Of a stretch of DNA of 33,550 nt, positions 8,591-17,361 are shown one piece after another. The stretch comes from Thermoplasmata archaeon. Lineage in GTDB: Archaea > Thermoplasmatota > Thermoplasmata > Methanomassiliicoccales > Methanomethylophilaceae. The stretch lies in the NCBI GenBank assembly GCA_015063165.1, contig SUSZ01000028.1, positions 1-33,550 on the forward strand, in the 5' to 3' direction. The stretch's first letter is position 1; every line of letters begins with the position of its first letter. The translations under genes were made by a program, and so were the position numbers. The notes under the pieces were generated by a model. That model searched no databases and was not told where the DNA came from. It saw only the letters and a program-made list of their open reading frames with translations.

Positions 8591-9055
8591 ATGGCCACGA
8601 GTTTGCTAAGCACGCCGGTCAGGCAGGGACGCATGCTCCTGAAGAGCCTTCTATCGATCAACTTCCATCTCATTCTGCTGATGTATCTCGTCGTCTATGT
8701 AGTGTTTTCCCTGGTCATTTGGATGTTCGATCCCGACATAAATGACCTGTCCGACGCTCTATGGTTCACCTTCGAGACGGCGACGACGATAGGATACGGC
8801 GACATCCTGGTGGACTCGGACATAGGGAGGATCCTGACGGTCATCCTGTCGATCTATTCCATAGCCGTCGTCGCCATATTCACCGGTGTGATCGCAGGGT
8901 TCTACGTGGAGATCATGAAGCTGAGGGCCCACGAGAGCGCCACGGAGTTCCTGGACGAGCTGGAGCGCCTGCCGGAGCTGTCCCATGAGGAGCTCGTCAG
9001 CCTATCGGAGAGGGCCAAGAGGTTCAGGATGAGGCGAGCGGGCGATCCTGCCTAA
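8591..9055 (+). CDS. Two-helix potassium channel
   Basis: A 154-residue ion-channel protein of the Ion_trans_2 type. Helix 1 spans about residues 24-45, a pore helix follows, then the potassium selectivity filter TTIGYGD at 65-71, and helix 2 at about 81-106. The remaining 48 residues are a charged cytoplasmic tail (ESATEFLDELERLPELSHEE) without an RCK/TrkA nucleotide-binding domain. It would act as a tetramer in the membrane. GTG or TTG starts slightly downstream cannot be excluded, but the hydrophobic core is fixed. Confidence 0.9.
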   Translation: MATSLLSTPVRQGRMLLKSLLSINFHLILLMYLVVYVVFSLVIWMFDPDINDLSDALWFTFETATTIGYGDILVDSDIGRILTVILSIYSIAVVAIFTGVIAGFYVEIMKLRAHESATEFLDELERLPELSHEELVSLSERAKRFRMRRAGDPA

Positions 9056-9110
9056 GGACTCCGGGAACGTTTAATTCGTGCACAGATATCGAGTTAGGGA
9101 GGAGGATGCC

Positions 9111-9728
9111 ATGCAGCAAGGTTTCGAACTGAGCCCCACCGAGGAGTCTGAGGCTCTTGGGCGGGCTGTGGAGAAGCTCGACATCTACATCCGCCTCTGC
9201 ATGGACGAAGGCAAGGGCGACAGCGCCGAAAGGTTCCTGTCGGACGGGAGATACGTCCGCTCCGCTCTGAAGCAGTTCGCGGACCTCTTGCTTAGCGAAT
9301 GCCCATGGTCGTACAGCAATAGCCCCAGAATAGACATGGAGAAGGTCTACAGGGTTCTGATGGAGAGCCTTTCGGGAAGCATGAAGGTTCTGATCGATCC
9401 AGGATGCTTTGACGACATCTTGATAGAAGTGGACGACGCGCTGTCGATGCATCTCGCCCTCTACTGCCTTCCCGGGCACATCGAGGTCACGCTCAGGGGG
9501 CCGGACGACGACGGAGAATGGAAGTATCCTGTGGCCCTGCATCTCTCCGACGACTTCGCCCTCAGCCTTTTGGAGCAGGACCTGGACGATCCGTTCGCGC
9601 TCACCGAGGAGCATCTCGAAGATTTCTGCGGCCTGGTCCTGTATCTGCACGGGGCCTGCGGACGGATAAAGGGGTTGGCGCAGATCAGGGCAGAAGCGCT
9701 GGCCAGAAGATACGGTCTCCGCATGTGA
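9111..9728 (+). CDS. Hypothetical protein
   Basis: A 205-residue soluble protein of unknown function. GGGAGGAGG at 9097-9105 sits 5 bases before ATG 9111, and TTTAAT near 9070 could be its TATA box, so start and promoter are well supported. The protein is acidic with predicted helices and a short strand region (HIEVTLRGPDDDGEW, about 123-137). I recognise no motif. The same reading frame stays open for 81 codons after its TGA stop, with a coding-like composition (see the remnant at 9747-9974); this is probably chance but is worth noting. Confidence 0.75.
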   Translation: MQQGFELSPTEESEALGRAVEKLDIYIRLCMDEGKGDSAERFLSDGRYVRSALKQFADLLLSECPWSYSNSPRIDMEKVYRVLMESLSGSMKVLIDPGCFDDILIEVDDALSMHLALYCLPGHIEVTLRGPDDDGEWKYPVALHLSDDFALSLLEQDLDDPFALTEEHLEDFCGLVLYLHGACGRIKGLAQIRAEALARRYGLRM

Positions 9729-9746
9729 GCTGCTCGATCATTCTCC

Positions 9747-9974
9747 GGAAGCACCGCGTTCGTCAGCGACGCCCGCATTTCTACGGAGAATCTGCAGGTG
9801 ATCAGGACCTCTCACATCGGCGCCGACACGTCCCATGAGAACTCAGATCCGATCTTCATCATCAGGTCCATCGGGAACGGGGAGGCGACGGTCGACGGGG
9901 GAGATAACGTCGATTTGAGCGGAAACATAGGCACGTACGATGAGAGGTACAAGGGAATCGACTGGAACAGCTGA
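9747..9974 (+). pseudogene. Remnant of a surface-type protein
   Basis: An open stretch of about 75 codons with no start codon, ending in TGA at 9972-9974. The translation (GSTAFVSDARISTENLQ, then SIGNGEATVDGGDNVDLSG) has the Gly/Asp/Ser/Thr-rich beta-strand look of archaeal cell-surface proteins and host-like codon use. With the better-preserved C-terminal piece at 10180-10632 it probably represents one broken gene. Assignment to the same ancestor is inference. Confidence 0.45.
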
Positions 9975-10179
9975 CGCGGCATCGGCGATGCCATAAACGC
10001 TTTGTCTATAAGGCAGGCGGCTGCTTGAAATCCCATGAGGGGGGCGCCGCCTGCCGCATATACGCATCGAAGTCGGGAGCGAGTTTGCGTCCTGGCCGGA
10101 AGCACCACGCAGGTCTCATGACCCTTCCCGCCCGGCTTACCAGCGCTCGAGGGTCCGGACCGAGGTCTTTCTCTCTGAC

Positions 10180-10632
10180 GACGTGGCAACCAGGTGCCGG
10201 ATCCGGGCAGAGGGTATCCGTGCAGACGCCTTCCGGGCTGATATTCGTCATCGATCCGTACATGGAGGCCGGCGGGCGCGTGGCCGCATCCGTCTCAGAG
10301 ACTGTATACGACGGCTATCGCGCATATGACATCACGGCGGACGCGGGACCCAGGTTATGTTCCCGGTGAAGAGCGAGGACACGATGCTGTTCCATGTGGT
10401 CGACGGCATCCCAGTGAAAGTGGCAGGCCATTACGTCATCGAAGACGATGACAGGATGTACATCGAAGCGTACCTGCCGTCCTATTCCACCTACTATGTG
10501 TCGGAGAAGGCGCCGGAGAAGGGTTCCGAGTCGAATCTGATCCCCATCTGTCTGGCGGCGGCAATCGTGGTCCTTTCGGCCATAGCGGTAGCCTACATGG
10601 TCAGGAGGAGCCGCGGAGCCAGGGGCTCCTGA
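10180..10632 (+). pseudogene. Frameshifted C-terminal end of a membrane-anchored surface protein
   Basis: Two frames join into one protein: the first reads VSVQTPSGLIFVIDPYMEAG to YRAYDITADAG. After a one-base slip near 10348 a second frame continues from MFPVKSEDTMLFHVVDGI to STYYVSEK. The end has a spacer, a single hydrophobic helix (LIPICLAAAIVVLSAIAVAYMV) and a basic tail RRSRGARGS, the standard layout of archaeal surface proteins held by a C-terminal membrane helix. There is no N-terminal signal or start, so this is a truncated and frameshifted remnant, or the second frame from 10357 is expressed as a short orphan. Confidence 0.6.
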
Positions 10633-10761
10633 CGTCTCGGCCCGCCGTCAGCGTCTCCTCGCCGGAGAAGGGCTCGCATCAGAGTGGCATCGGCAGACGA
10701 CATGGAATGCTATGCCGATCCGAGTATGGGTTCATATCTCCAGAACGCCATACTTGTCCTT

Positions 10762-12201
10762 ATGGCGGAGATAAGATGCCCCAACTGCAACACATGCTTC
10801 CAGATCGACGAATCGGATTACGGGAAGATAGTCAGCCAGGTCCGCGATGCCGAGTTCTCCAAGGAGATGGCCTTTCGCGTTCAGCACTTCGAGAAGGAGA
10901 AGAAGGACGCCATCGCCCTCGTCAAGGCGGACAGTGACAAGGCCTATACTGAGAGCCTTACAAAGCTTCGGGAGAGGCTGACCGGCGAGATTAGCTCCAA
11001 GGATGCCGAGATTATTGAGCTAAGGGGGCGCATCGGCATGTTCGAGCTGGAGAAGAGCGCTGCTGTCAGAACCGCCGAGGAGGCCAAGGACGGCACGATC
11101 TCTCAGAAGGACGCTGAGATCGCCGAACTGAAGGCGCGGATAGGGAAGTTCGACCTGGAGAAGAGCATGGCTGTGAAGGCGGCCGAGGAAGCCAAGGACG
11201 CTGAGATCGCCGAGCTGAGGTCCGCCCAATCCAGATGGGACGTCGAGAAGAGTCTAGCGCTCACCGAGGCCGAGAACAGGAAGATAGAGGAGATCAGCTC
11301 CAAAGACAGGGAGATCTCCGACCTGAAGTCCAAGATGGAGCAGGCTGAGGCCGCCAAGAAGATGGAGCAGGAGAGCCTGAAGGCCTCGTACGCCGCCCAG
11401 CTCAAGGCGAAGGATGAGGAGGTCCAGTTCTACAAGGACTTCAAAGCCAGGCAGAGCACCAAGATGATCGGTGAGTCCCTCGAGCGCTTCTGCGAGAACG
11501 AGTTCAACAAGCTCCGCCCCACCGGGTTCCAGGGCGCCTACTTCGAGAAGGACAACGAGGTCTCTGGATCCGGCTCCAAGGGAGACTACATATACAGGGA
11601 GGCCGCGGAAGGCGTGGAGTTCGTCAGCATAATGTTCGAGATGAAGAACGAGGCCGACCAGACCGCCACCAAGCACCGCAACGAGGACTTCTTCAAGGAG
11701 CTCGACAAGGACCGCAACGAGAAGGGTTGCGAGTACGCCGTCCTCGTGAGCATGCTGGAGCCGGACAGCGAGCTGTACAACACAGGGATCGTGGACGTCT
11801 CGCACAGGTATCCAAAGATGTACGTGATCAGGCCCCAGTTCTTCATCCCGATGATAACTCTCCTGAGGAACGCGTCCAGAAGCTCCCTGGAGTACAAGCG
11901 GGAGCTGATCGAGGCGAGGAACCAGAACCTGGACGTCACCAACTTCGAGGAGAGGATGAACAGCTTCAAGGACGCCTTCTCGAACAACTACCGCATCGCG
12001 AGCGAGAAGTTCTCCACTGCTATCGACGAGATAGACAAGACCATCGACCATCTGCAGAAGGTTAAGGACAATCTCTTGAAGTCCGAGAGGCAGCTCAGGC
12101 TGGCCAACGACAAGGCCCAGGACCTGACGATAAAAAAGCTGACCAGGAACAACCCCACGATGGCGAGGAAGTTTAAGGAGCTCGAGGACGGCCAGGAATG
12201 A
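10762..12201 (+). CDS. DUF2130 protein: zinc ribbon, long coiled coil, nuclease-like fold
   Basis: A 479-residue protein. It opens with a CPNC motif (residues 6-9) in the DUF2130 start signature ([15 protein letters not shown]), continues with about 200 residues of heptad-like coiled coil containing tandem SKDAEI-type repeats, and then a domain of about 160 residues with the layout of a PD-(D/E)XK nuclease: GESLERFCE, Asp in KGDYIY (about 272-277) and E-x-K in FEMKNE (about 292-297). A second coiled coil ends the protein. I start at ATG 10762 because the family motif begins there and a TATA-like element lies 25-30 bases upstream, suggesting a leaderless mRNA. Function in the family is not settled; DNA binding or cleavage is a guess. 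Confidence 0.85.
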   Translation: MAEIRCPNCNTCFQIDESDYGKIVSQVRDAEFSKEMAFRVQHFEKEKKDAIALVKADSDKAYTESLTKLRERLTGEISSKDAEIIELRGRIGMFELEKSAAVRTAEEAKDGTISQKDAEIAELKARIGKFDLEKSMAVKAAEEAKDAEIAELRSAQSRWDVEKSLALTEAENRKIEEISSKDREISDLKSKMEQAEAAKKMEQESLKASYAAQLKAKDEEVQFYKDFKARQSTKMIGESLERFCENEFNKLRPTGFQGAYFEKDNEVSGSGSKGDYIYREAAEGVEFVSIMFEMKNEADQTATKHRNEDFFKELDKDRNEKGCEYAVLVSMLEPDSELYNTGIVDVSHRYPKMYVIRPQFFIPMITLLRNASRSSLEYKRELIEARNQNLDVTNFEERMNSFKDAFSNNYRIASEKFSTAIDEIDKTIDHLQKVKDNLLKSERQLRLANDKAQDLTIKKLTRNNPTMARKFKELEDGQE

Positions 12202-12436
12202 GCGGCCCCGTTTCGATAGATGTGCCGTCCAAGACAGGAAATATCCGGAGAGCCTCTGGAGAGGGGTCCTTAGGAATAGTGTTATCTCCTATACGAGCGG
12301 CAGTGTTCCTGGCATGCCTCGCGCTGGCGGCTAGGGACATTCTGAAGTGAATCAAGGGATGTCTGGCGCATCATCCGCGGGCCTGCATCGAGGCTCGACC
12401 GCATCGGATTTATGGCCGTCCGGAGATATCGGCGGC

Positions 12437-12997
12437 ATGGAGCTTCAGACGCTGGGCGCGGATCAGCTGGAGAGGGTATCGAGGTTCATCGAGCCTCTGT
12501 TCATGGAGACCTACGGCGACAAGGTCACCAACGGGCCGGAGGCCGCGAGGGCGATATTCGACAGATGGAACACCGTGGAGCCACTGAAGCGCAAGCATGC
12601 GTCCGGTGTAAGATACTTCATGCATGCCGAAGGCGGCAAGGACCTCGGCCTGATTGCGTTGAAGAAGGAGGAGAACGGGGTGCTCTATCTCGACAAGCTC
12701 TACATCGCGAGGGAGGTCCAGGGGAAAGGGCTCGGAGGCAGGCTCATGGAGTTCGCTTTCCGGTACGGAAGGGAGCAGGGATGCGACATCATAGCCACCC
12801 ACTCCAATGCCGACAACCTCCGCGCGGTCCGCTTCTACGAGAAGCACGGCATGAGTGTAGCAGCGGTCGTCCATCGCATCCACGACGGCGGGGAGTACGA
12901 CTACGCATACCTCGTCGGGAAGATCCCACCGGTCCAGCGAACGGGTAGGAGAGTGACCCTCGCGGCGGGGGCTATGGCATCGTCCAGGTGTCCTTGA
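12437..12997 (+). CDS. GNAT-family N-acetyltransferase
   Basis: A 186-residue acetyl-CoA-dependent acetyltransferase; the substrate is unknown. Motif A with the acetyl-CoA pyrophosphate loop is visible (LYIAREVQGKGLGGRLM, about residues 97-113), followed by HSNADNLRAVRFYEKHGM, the conserved second half of the fold. Start ATG 12437 is chosen because the domain begins there and a TATA-like ATTTAT lies about 27 bases upstream, fitting a leaderless transcript; the open frame extends further upstream but without domain pattern. The C-terminal 30 residues after VGKI are extra and basic. It converges with the S41 peptidase gene across a terminator hairpin. Confidence 0.88.
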   Translation: MELQTLGADQLERVSRFIEPLFMETYGDKVTNGPEAARAIFDRWNTVEPLKRKHASGVRYFMHAEGGKDLGLIALKKEENGVLYLDKLYIAREVQGKGLGGRLMEFAFRYGREQGCDIIATHSNADNLRAVRFYEKHGMSVAAVVHRIHDGGEYDYAYLVGKIPPVQRTGRRVTLAAGAMASSRCP

Positions 12998-13030
12998 GAA
13001 GACCGTTCTTGATGTCTAAAAGTTAAGTGT

Positions 13031-13044
13031 GGGGCTTTCGCCCC
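13031..13044. terminator. Hairpin between convergent genes
   Basis: GGGGCTTTCGCCCC forms a stem with a stable small loop in the short gap between the plus-strand acetyltransferase and the minus-strand S41 gene. No strong T-tract follows on the plus strand, so it is a candidate rather than a certain terminator. Confidence 0.45.
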
Positions 13045-13065
13045 TTGGCTGAGCCGGAGACCCGG

Positions 13066-14949
13066 TCAGCTCTTGTTGCGGTTCTCGTATTTGATCAGGG
13101 CCTTGGAGACCTCGTCCACGTCGTACACGTTGACAGTCGGCATCACTTGGGGATTCACGCCGGCCTCCACTCCGAAGAACTCTCCGGTCGCCTCGTCGTA
13201 TGTTCCGACATGGTGGGACGACGAGTGTCCGATGGTCTGGCCGAAAGGGAAGGTGAGGTAGTCGACCGTGCATTCTCCTCCGCCCGTTCTGGTTCCTATC
13301 GTCTCGGCGATCCCGCTCGTCACTGCATAGTACGGCAGCGCGTTTCCGCATGAGAACGAGTAGGGGCTGGTGACTATGTAGAACTTGAAGTGCTGTCCGA
13401 AACAGTCCTCGGTGTCGTACACGCCGTCGCCGTTGATGTCGACGCGGTAGGAATACTTGGTCACGACTCCGCTGTTCTCGTTCTTCAGGTATATCGACGA
13501 TCTGTTGTCCTTGGACATGAGTGCCAGGATCTTTCCCATGACTAGAACGTATCCGCCGCCGTTCAGGGTGTCGTCGATGACGACCCTCTCGACGCCGCCC
13601 TTGTTCTTGATCTCCTTCAGGTTCTTCACCAGGATGTGGAACGTGTCATGGTAGTAGTCGGACTCGGCGGGAGTTTCGTTGTAGTAGTAGCTGATCATGA
13701 ACTCGTCGAACGAGAAGTATGCGGTCTTCCCGTCGGAGCTGTACCTGACGTCCGTCTGCTCCGCCTTCTCTCCGTTCTTCAGTATCTCCTTCTCTCTTAT
13801 CGGGCTCATCAGTTGGTTGAACGCCAAGCGGTCCTGGATAAGGGTCTGGGGGTAGCCGGTGACCGAGAACGTGCCGCTCTCATTCAGGAACCGTGACCCG
13901 CTGAACGATGTGTGCCCGTCGTTCAGGAGGGACAGGATGGTGCTGTACGCCTTGGTGCGTTCGGAGCCGCTGGCGGAGAGGAACAGGCTCTCGTAGGAGG
14001 TGTTGTCCACGTAGTCGCTCATGTCCTTGTATCCCAGGACCCCTCTGAGGCCGTAGTAGTTGTCGATGGTCCAGATGAACAGCCTCTTCGTGTGCTCCCT
14101 CATGTAGACCGGGAGCACGTTATCGGCTTGTGTGTCGCCTTCCTGCTGGTGTTGCCTGTACTGTTCCATGGAGTCGTTGATGATCTTCGATATGGTCGCG
14201 TTCTCGCCGTACGTCCCGTAGTTGAAGGCCGACTCCAACTGCTCCGATTTAGCGTATTCGAACAGCATTCCTTCCTTGGAGGAGTAGACGAACGAGCGCT
14301 CGATGTCGTGCTGGACGTGCATGGACATGAGGCCGATGGGCAGGTAGGCCTTTCCTTCGTGCATGAAGGGTCCCAGTCCGTAGCACTTGAACGAGTAAAC
14401 GTACTCCTTGCCTGCGTTCTGCACCTCGACGATACTCAGGCTGACATTCTCCATGAGGGTGTTCTTGCCTTCGGGGTGCTTGAGGGCGGAGTAAGGGTCG
14501 CCGTGGCCTCTGAACTCCTGTTTGTCGATGTCCGCGGTGACGTGGTACACCTCCTTCCCGTCCTTGTCCTTGATGGTCCAGGTGACGGTGTTGCCGGAGC
14601 TGGCCACGGCACCGGAATATCCTTCCACGTAGTCGTTCTTGAACAGGTCGGCGAAGGTGTCGAAGGTGGCGTAGAGCACCTCCGGCTCCCCCTTGACCGT
14701 TAGGAACCTGAAGTCGCCTGTCTTGTAGTAGGAGGCGGGCTTCGAATCGTCATAGTAGTGGGGGTCGTTCAGGTCGTAGGAGATGCTCGACATGTTGTAC
14801 GCCCCTACGGTCACGGGCACGAACTCGAGCTTCTCGCTCTGTCCGTCGCCTTTGTCCTGCCTGTCGCCTTGCGTTATGAACAGGCAGGCCAGTATGGCCA
14901 GTATCGCCACTGCGCAGGCGACAAGGATCGCTATGTTCTCTCTTTTCAT
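13066..14949 (-). CDS. Membrane-anchored S41-family peptidase-like protein
   Basis: A 627-residue protein with an N-terminal hydrophobic anchor (residues about 6-27), so the bulk is outside the cell. GAGGTT lies 6-8 bases before ATG 14949. After a unique region of about 280 residues comes an S41 (C-terminal processing / tricorn-core-like) domain: LLNDGHTSF, the beta strand VERVVIDDTLNGGG, the nucleophile region TSPYSFSCGN (about 527-536), and GTRTGGGE, where classic C-terminal proteases carry the Lys-containing GxxTxGK segment. The Lys is absent, so catalysis would need a tricorn-like His arrangement or the enzyme is altered. A calcium-loop-like DINGDGVYDTED (about 504-515) is inserted before the nucleophile. 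It lies downstream of the large Sel1 gene on the same strand; the gap is about 120 bases, so co-transcription is uncertain. Confidence 0.8.
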   Translation of the reverse strand: MKRENIAILVACAVAILAILACLFITQGDRQDKGDGQSEKLEFVPVTVGAYNMSSISYDLNDPHYYDDSKPASYYKTGDFRFLTVKGEPEVLYATFDTFADLFKNDYVEGYSGAVASSGNTVTWTIKDKDGKEVYHVTADIDKQEFRGHGDPYSALKHPEGKNTLMENVSLSIVEVQNAGKEYVYSFKCYGLGPFMHEGKAYLPIGLMSMHVQHDIERSFVYSSKEGMLFEYAKSEQLESAFNYGTYGENATISKIINDSMEQYRQHQQEGDTQADNVLPVYMREHTKRLFIWTIDNYYGLRGVLGYKDMSDYVDNTSYESLFLSASGSERTKAYSTILSLLNDGHTSFSGSRFLNESGTFSVTGYPQTLIQDRLAFNQLMSPIREKEILKNGEKAEQTDVRYSSDGKTAYFSFDEFMISYYYNETPAESDYYHDTFHILVKNLKEIKNKGGVERVVIDDTLNGGGYVLVMGKILALMSKDNRSSIYLKNENSGVVTKYSYRVDINGDGVYDTEDCFGQHFKFYIVTSPYSFSCGNALPYYAVTSGIAETIGTRTGGGECTVDYLTFPFGQTIGHSSSHHVGTYDEATGEFFGVEAGVNPQVMPTVNVYDVDEVSKALIKYENRNKS

Positions 14950-15070
14950 CGTAAAACCTCGGCAGATCGTCCGATGGCAACGGCGTACGCCGCACGGATC
15001 GGGTCGTCTGTTCCGTACAATATTAGCATCAGTTGAAAGATAAAGCTTCGCCGGCTCATGGCGACCGGCG

Positions 15071-17137
15071 TTATTGGAAGGACGCTCGTCCGGAGAGCTC
15101 GGACCGCAGTCTCTCGACGTCCTCTTCGGCCTCCTCGTTCCCGCTCTCGAGGGACCTCTTGTACCATTCCAGAGCCTTCTCCGGGGATTTCTCCACGCCC
15201 TTCCCCTCCTCGTACAGGCGTCCGAGGCTGTGCTGGGCGAGCATGTGGCCCTGGTTGGCTGCCTTGGAGTACCACTCGAAGGCCTTCCCGATGTCCTGGC
15301 CGACGCCCTGGCCGTGCTCGTACATGTACCCGACGTTGTTCTGCGCCCTGTCGCATCCGTCCTCCGCGGATTCAAGGAACAGTTTGAAGGCCTCCTCGTC
15401 GGACGCCGGGACGCCCAGGCCGTCCAGATGCAGCAGGCCAAGATGGAACATCGCCTCCGGGTCCCCGTTCTCCGCGCTCTTCCTGTACCATCCGGTGGCC
15501 TTCTCATAGGACTGCTCGACCCCTTCCCCGGTCTCGTACAGGATTCCCAGGCTGCACTGGGCGCTGGCGTCCCCTTGCTCCGCGGCCTTGAGGAACCATC
15601 CGAATGCCTTCTCGTACGAGACGGGGACTCCGATCCCGTTCTCGCACACGACGCCCATGTTGTACTGCGCAGTCGCGAGCCCCTGCTCCGCCGCCTTCCT
15701 GTACCATTCGACGGCCTTCTTCTCGGACCGCTCCGTGCCCCTCCCGTTCTCGAACATGATGCCGACGTTGTTCTGGGCGTCGGCGTCCCCCTGCTCCGCG
15801 GCCTTGAGATACCATATGAACGCGTCCTCGTCGGACAACTGCACCCCGCGGCCGGTCTCGTACAGCCTCCCGAGGTTGTATGCCGCGTCCGAGCTGCCGT
15901 TCTCCGCCGCCTTCCGGTACCATTTCGCCGCTGCCTCGTACGACTTGGGGACGCCATGGCCGTTCTGGTAGAGGGTCCCTACGGAGTTCTGGGCGTCCTC
16001 GTCGCCGTGCTCGGCGGCCCTCATGTACCATTCTATCGCCTTCCTGTAGTCCTGTTCCACGCCGTCCCCGCTCTCGTACATCTCTCCGAGGTAGTACTCA
16101 GCCACGACGTGCCCCTGGGCGGCCGACTCCGAGTACAGCTCGAAGGCCTTCCTGTAGTCCTTTTCCACGCCCCGGCCATTCCGGTACATCGACGCGAGGT
16201 TGCATTGGGCGTGCATCTCCCCGAGGTCGGCGGCCATGGAGTACCACATGAGTGCCTTGTTGTAGTCGCGCTCCACGCCCAGGGCGTGCTCGTACGCGTA
16301 TCCCAAGTTGTTCGCTGCGTCCACGTCGCCCATCTTCGCCGCTTCGGAGAAGCACTCGAAGGCGCGCGTCTTGTCCTCGTCCACCCCGTTCCCTGTCGCA
16401 TACAGGAGGCCGAGGTTGTTGATGGCCCGGGCGCAGCCCTGGTCAGCGGACATCCTGTACAGCCTTGCCGCCTTTCCGCGGTCCTGCTCGATGCCGAGGC
16501 CCTTGTCGTAGAGGTATCCCAGGTCGCATTGCGCCTCAGAATAACCCATGTCGGCGGACCTTCCGTACCATTCGGCGGCCTTCTCGTAGGATTGAGGGAG
16601 GCCCAGGCCTCTCTCGTAGAGGTTCCCGATGCATCTGACAGACTTGCTGTCCCCCATGGAGACGCCCCTCATGTACAGCTTCACGGCCTCGGCGAGGCTC
16701 TTCTCGGTGCCTTCGGACTCGCACAGCCATCCCAGGCCGCGGACGCAGTCGGCGTTCCCGTAGCTGGAGCCGGTCTTCCAGAAGGCTTTCTTCTTCTCGG
16801 TGCCTAGTGAGAGACCGAGCTCGAAGCAGACCTCGCCGGCCCTCTCGGCGGAGAGAGGGTCTCCGGCGTCTGCCGCTCTTTGGTACCAGCCGAGGGCGTC
16901 CTGCAACGACTCCGGGGCGCCGACCCCGTTCTCCAGCATCAGCCCCAGTAGGAGGCAGGCGTCCGCGTCGCCTCCCAGGGCGAGCTCCTCGAGATATCCT
17001 CTGGCTTCGTCGTCTGATCCCGGGATGCCCCATCCCTTGTCGATGCGGGCGCGGAGGCGATCGTACGCCTCGTCGTCCTTGACGGGGCCGTCGAGTAGCC
17101 ATCCGACGATCGAAGGGGTTCTTTCGTTGCTGACCAT
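15071..17137 (-). CDS. Large Sel1-repeat protein
   Basis: A 688-residue protein made almost entirely of about 16-17 Sel1 repeats of 36 residues (A-x-x-x-LG-x-x-Y-x-x-G-x-GV, then A-x-x-W-Y-x-K-A-A-x-x-G). The array would form a long superhelical binding scaffold. The first 50 residues are a non-repeat cap, related to the cap of the shorter Sel1 protein at 6581. There is no signal peptide or membrane segment, so it is likely cytoplasmic, although some bacterial Sel1 proteins are secreted. A TATA-like element on the minus strand at 17171-17180 would give a very short leader. DNA-level repetition is strong, which makes this locus prone to repeat-number change. Confidence 0.92.
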   Translation of the reverse strand: MVSNERTPSIVGWLLDGPVKDDEAYDRLRARIDKGWGIPGSDDEARGYLEELALGGDADACLLLGLMLENGVGAPESLQDALGWYQRAADAGDPLSAERAGEVCFELGLSLGTEKKKAFWKTGSSYGNADCVRGLGWLCESEGTEKSLAEAVKLYMRGVSMGDSKSVRCIGNLYERGLGLPQSYEKAAEWYGRSADMGYSEAQCDLGYLYDKGLGIEQDRGKAARLYRMSADQGCARAINNLGLLYATGNGVDEDKTRAFECFSEAAKMGDVDAANNLGYAYEHALGVERDYNKALMWYSMAADLGEMHAQCNLASMYRNGRGVEKDYRKAFELYSESAAQGHVVAEYYLGEMYESGDGVEQDYRKAIEWYMRAAEHGDEDAQNSVGTLYQNGHGVPKSYEAAAKWYRKAAENGSSDAAYNLGRLYETGRGVQLSDEDAFIWYLKAAEQGDADAQNNVGIMFENGRGTERSEKKAVEWYRKAAEQGLATAQYNMGVVCENGIGVPVSYEKAFGWFLKAAEQGDASAQCSLGILYETGEGVEQSYEKATGWYRKSAENGDPEAMFHLGLLHLDGLGVPASDEEAFKLFLESAEDGCDRAQNNVGYMYEHGQGVGQDIGKAFEWYSKAANQGHMLAQHSLGRLYEEGKGVEKSPEKALEWYKRSLESGNEEAEEDVERLRSELSGRASFQ

Positions 17138-17343
17138 AGGTAGAGGATTGCGAAGGAGGTATAGAACGATAATTATAGGACCTAGACAAACGTCAAATGG
17201 ACGGAATCGTTTGTTTTTCTCAAGATATTTTTGGCTTCGGAACGATGTATCATCAGATTCAAAAAGGTAAAGTGGGATGATTGCGCTACCGCTATACGAT
17301 TCGAAGAATGCTCCAGAATCTAGATGTAGAGTGAATCTTGCGA

Positions 17344-17361
17344 AGGAGGTTCTGTTCAGTG
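17344..17361 (+). promoter_or_regulatory. Shine-Dalgarno site fixing the GTG start of the A' paralogue
   Basis: GGAGGT at 17345-17350 lies 8 bases before GTG 17359, which points to that GTG as start rather than the open frame further upstream; ATG 17377 is in frame but too far away. The 13-base sequence around it (TTGCGAAGGAGGT, 17338-17350) also occurs at 17148-17160. Confidence 0.6.

Noticed and set aside
13066-15957. 963-codon minus-strand frame as one protein
   Set aside because: Only the part from ATG 14949 is coding; the upstream part overlaps the Sel1 gene in another frame and is Arg/Thr/Ser-rich noise.
15074-16807. 577-codon open frame on the plus strand
   Set aside because: It is the antisense of the Sel1 array; the repetitive, GC-rich repeat DNA keeps other frames open. 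Its translation is low-complexity Leu/Val/Arg text without a domain.
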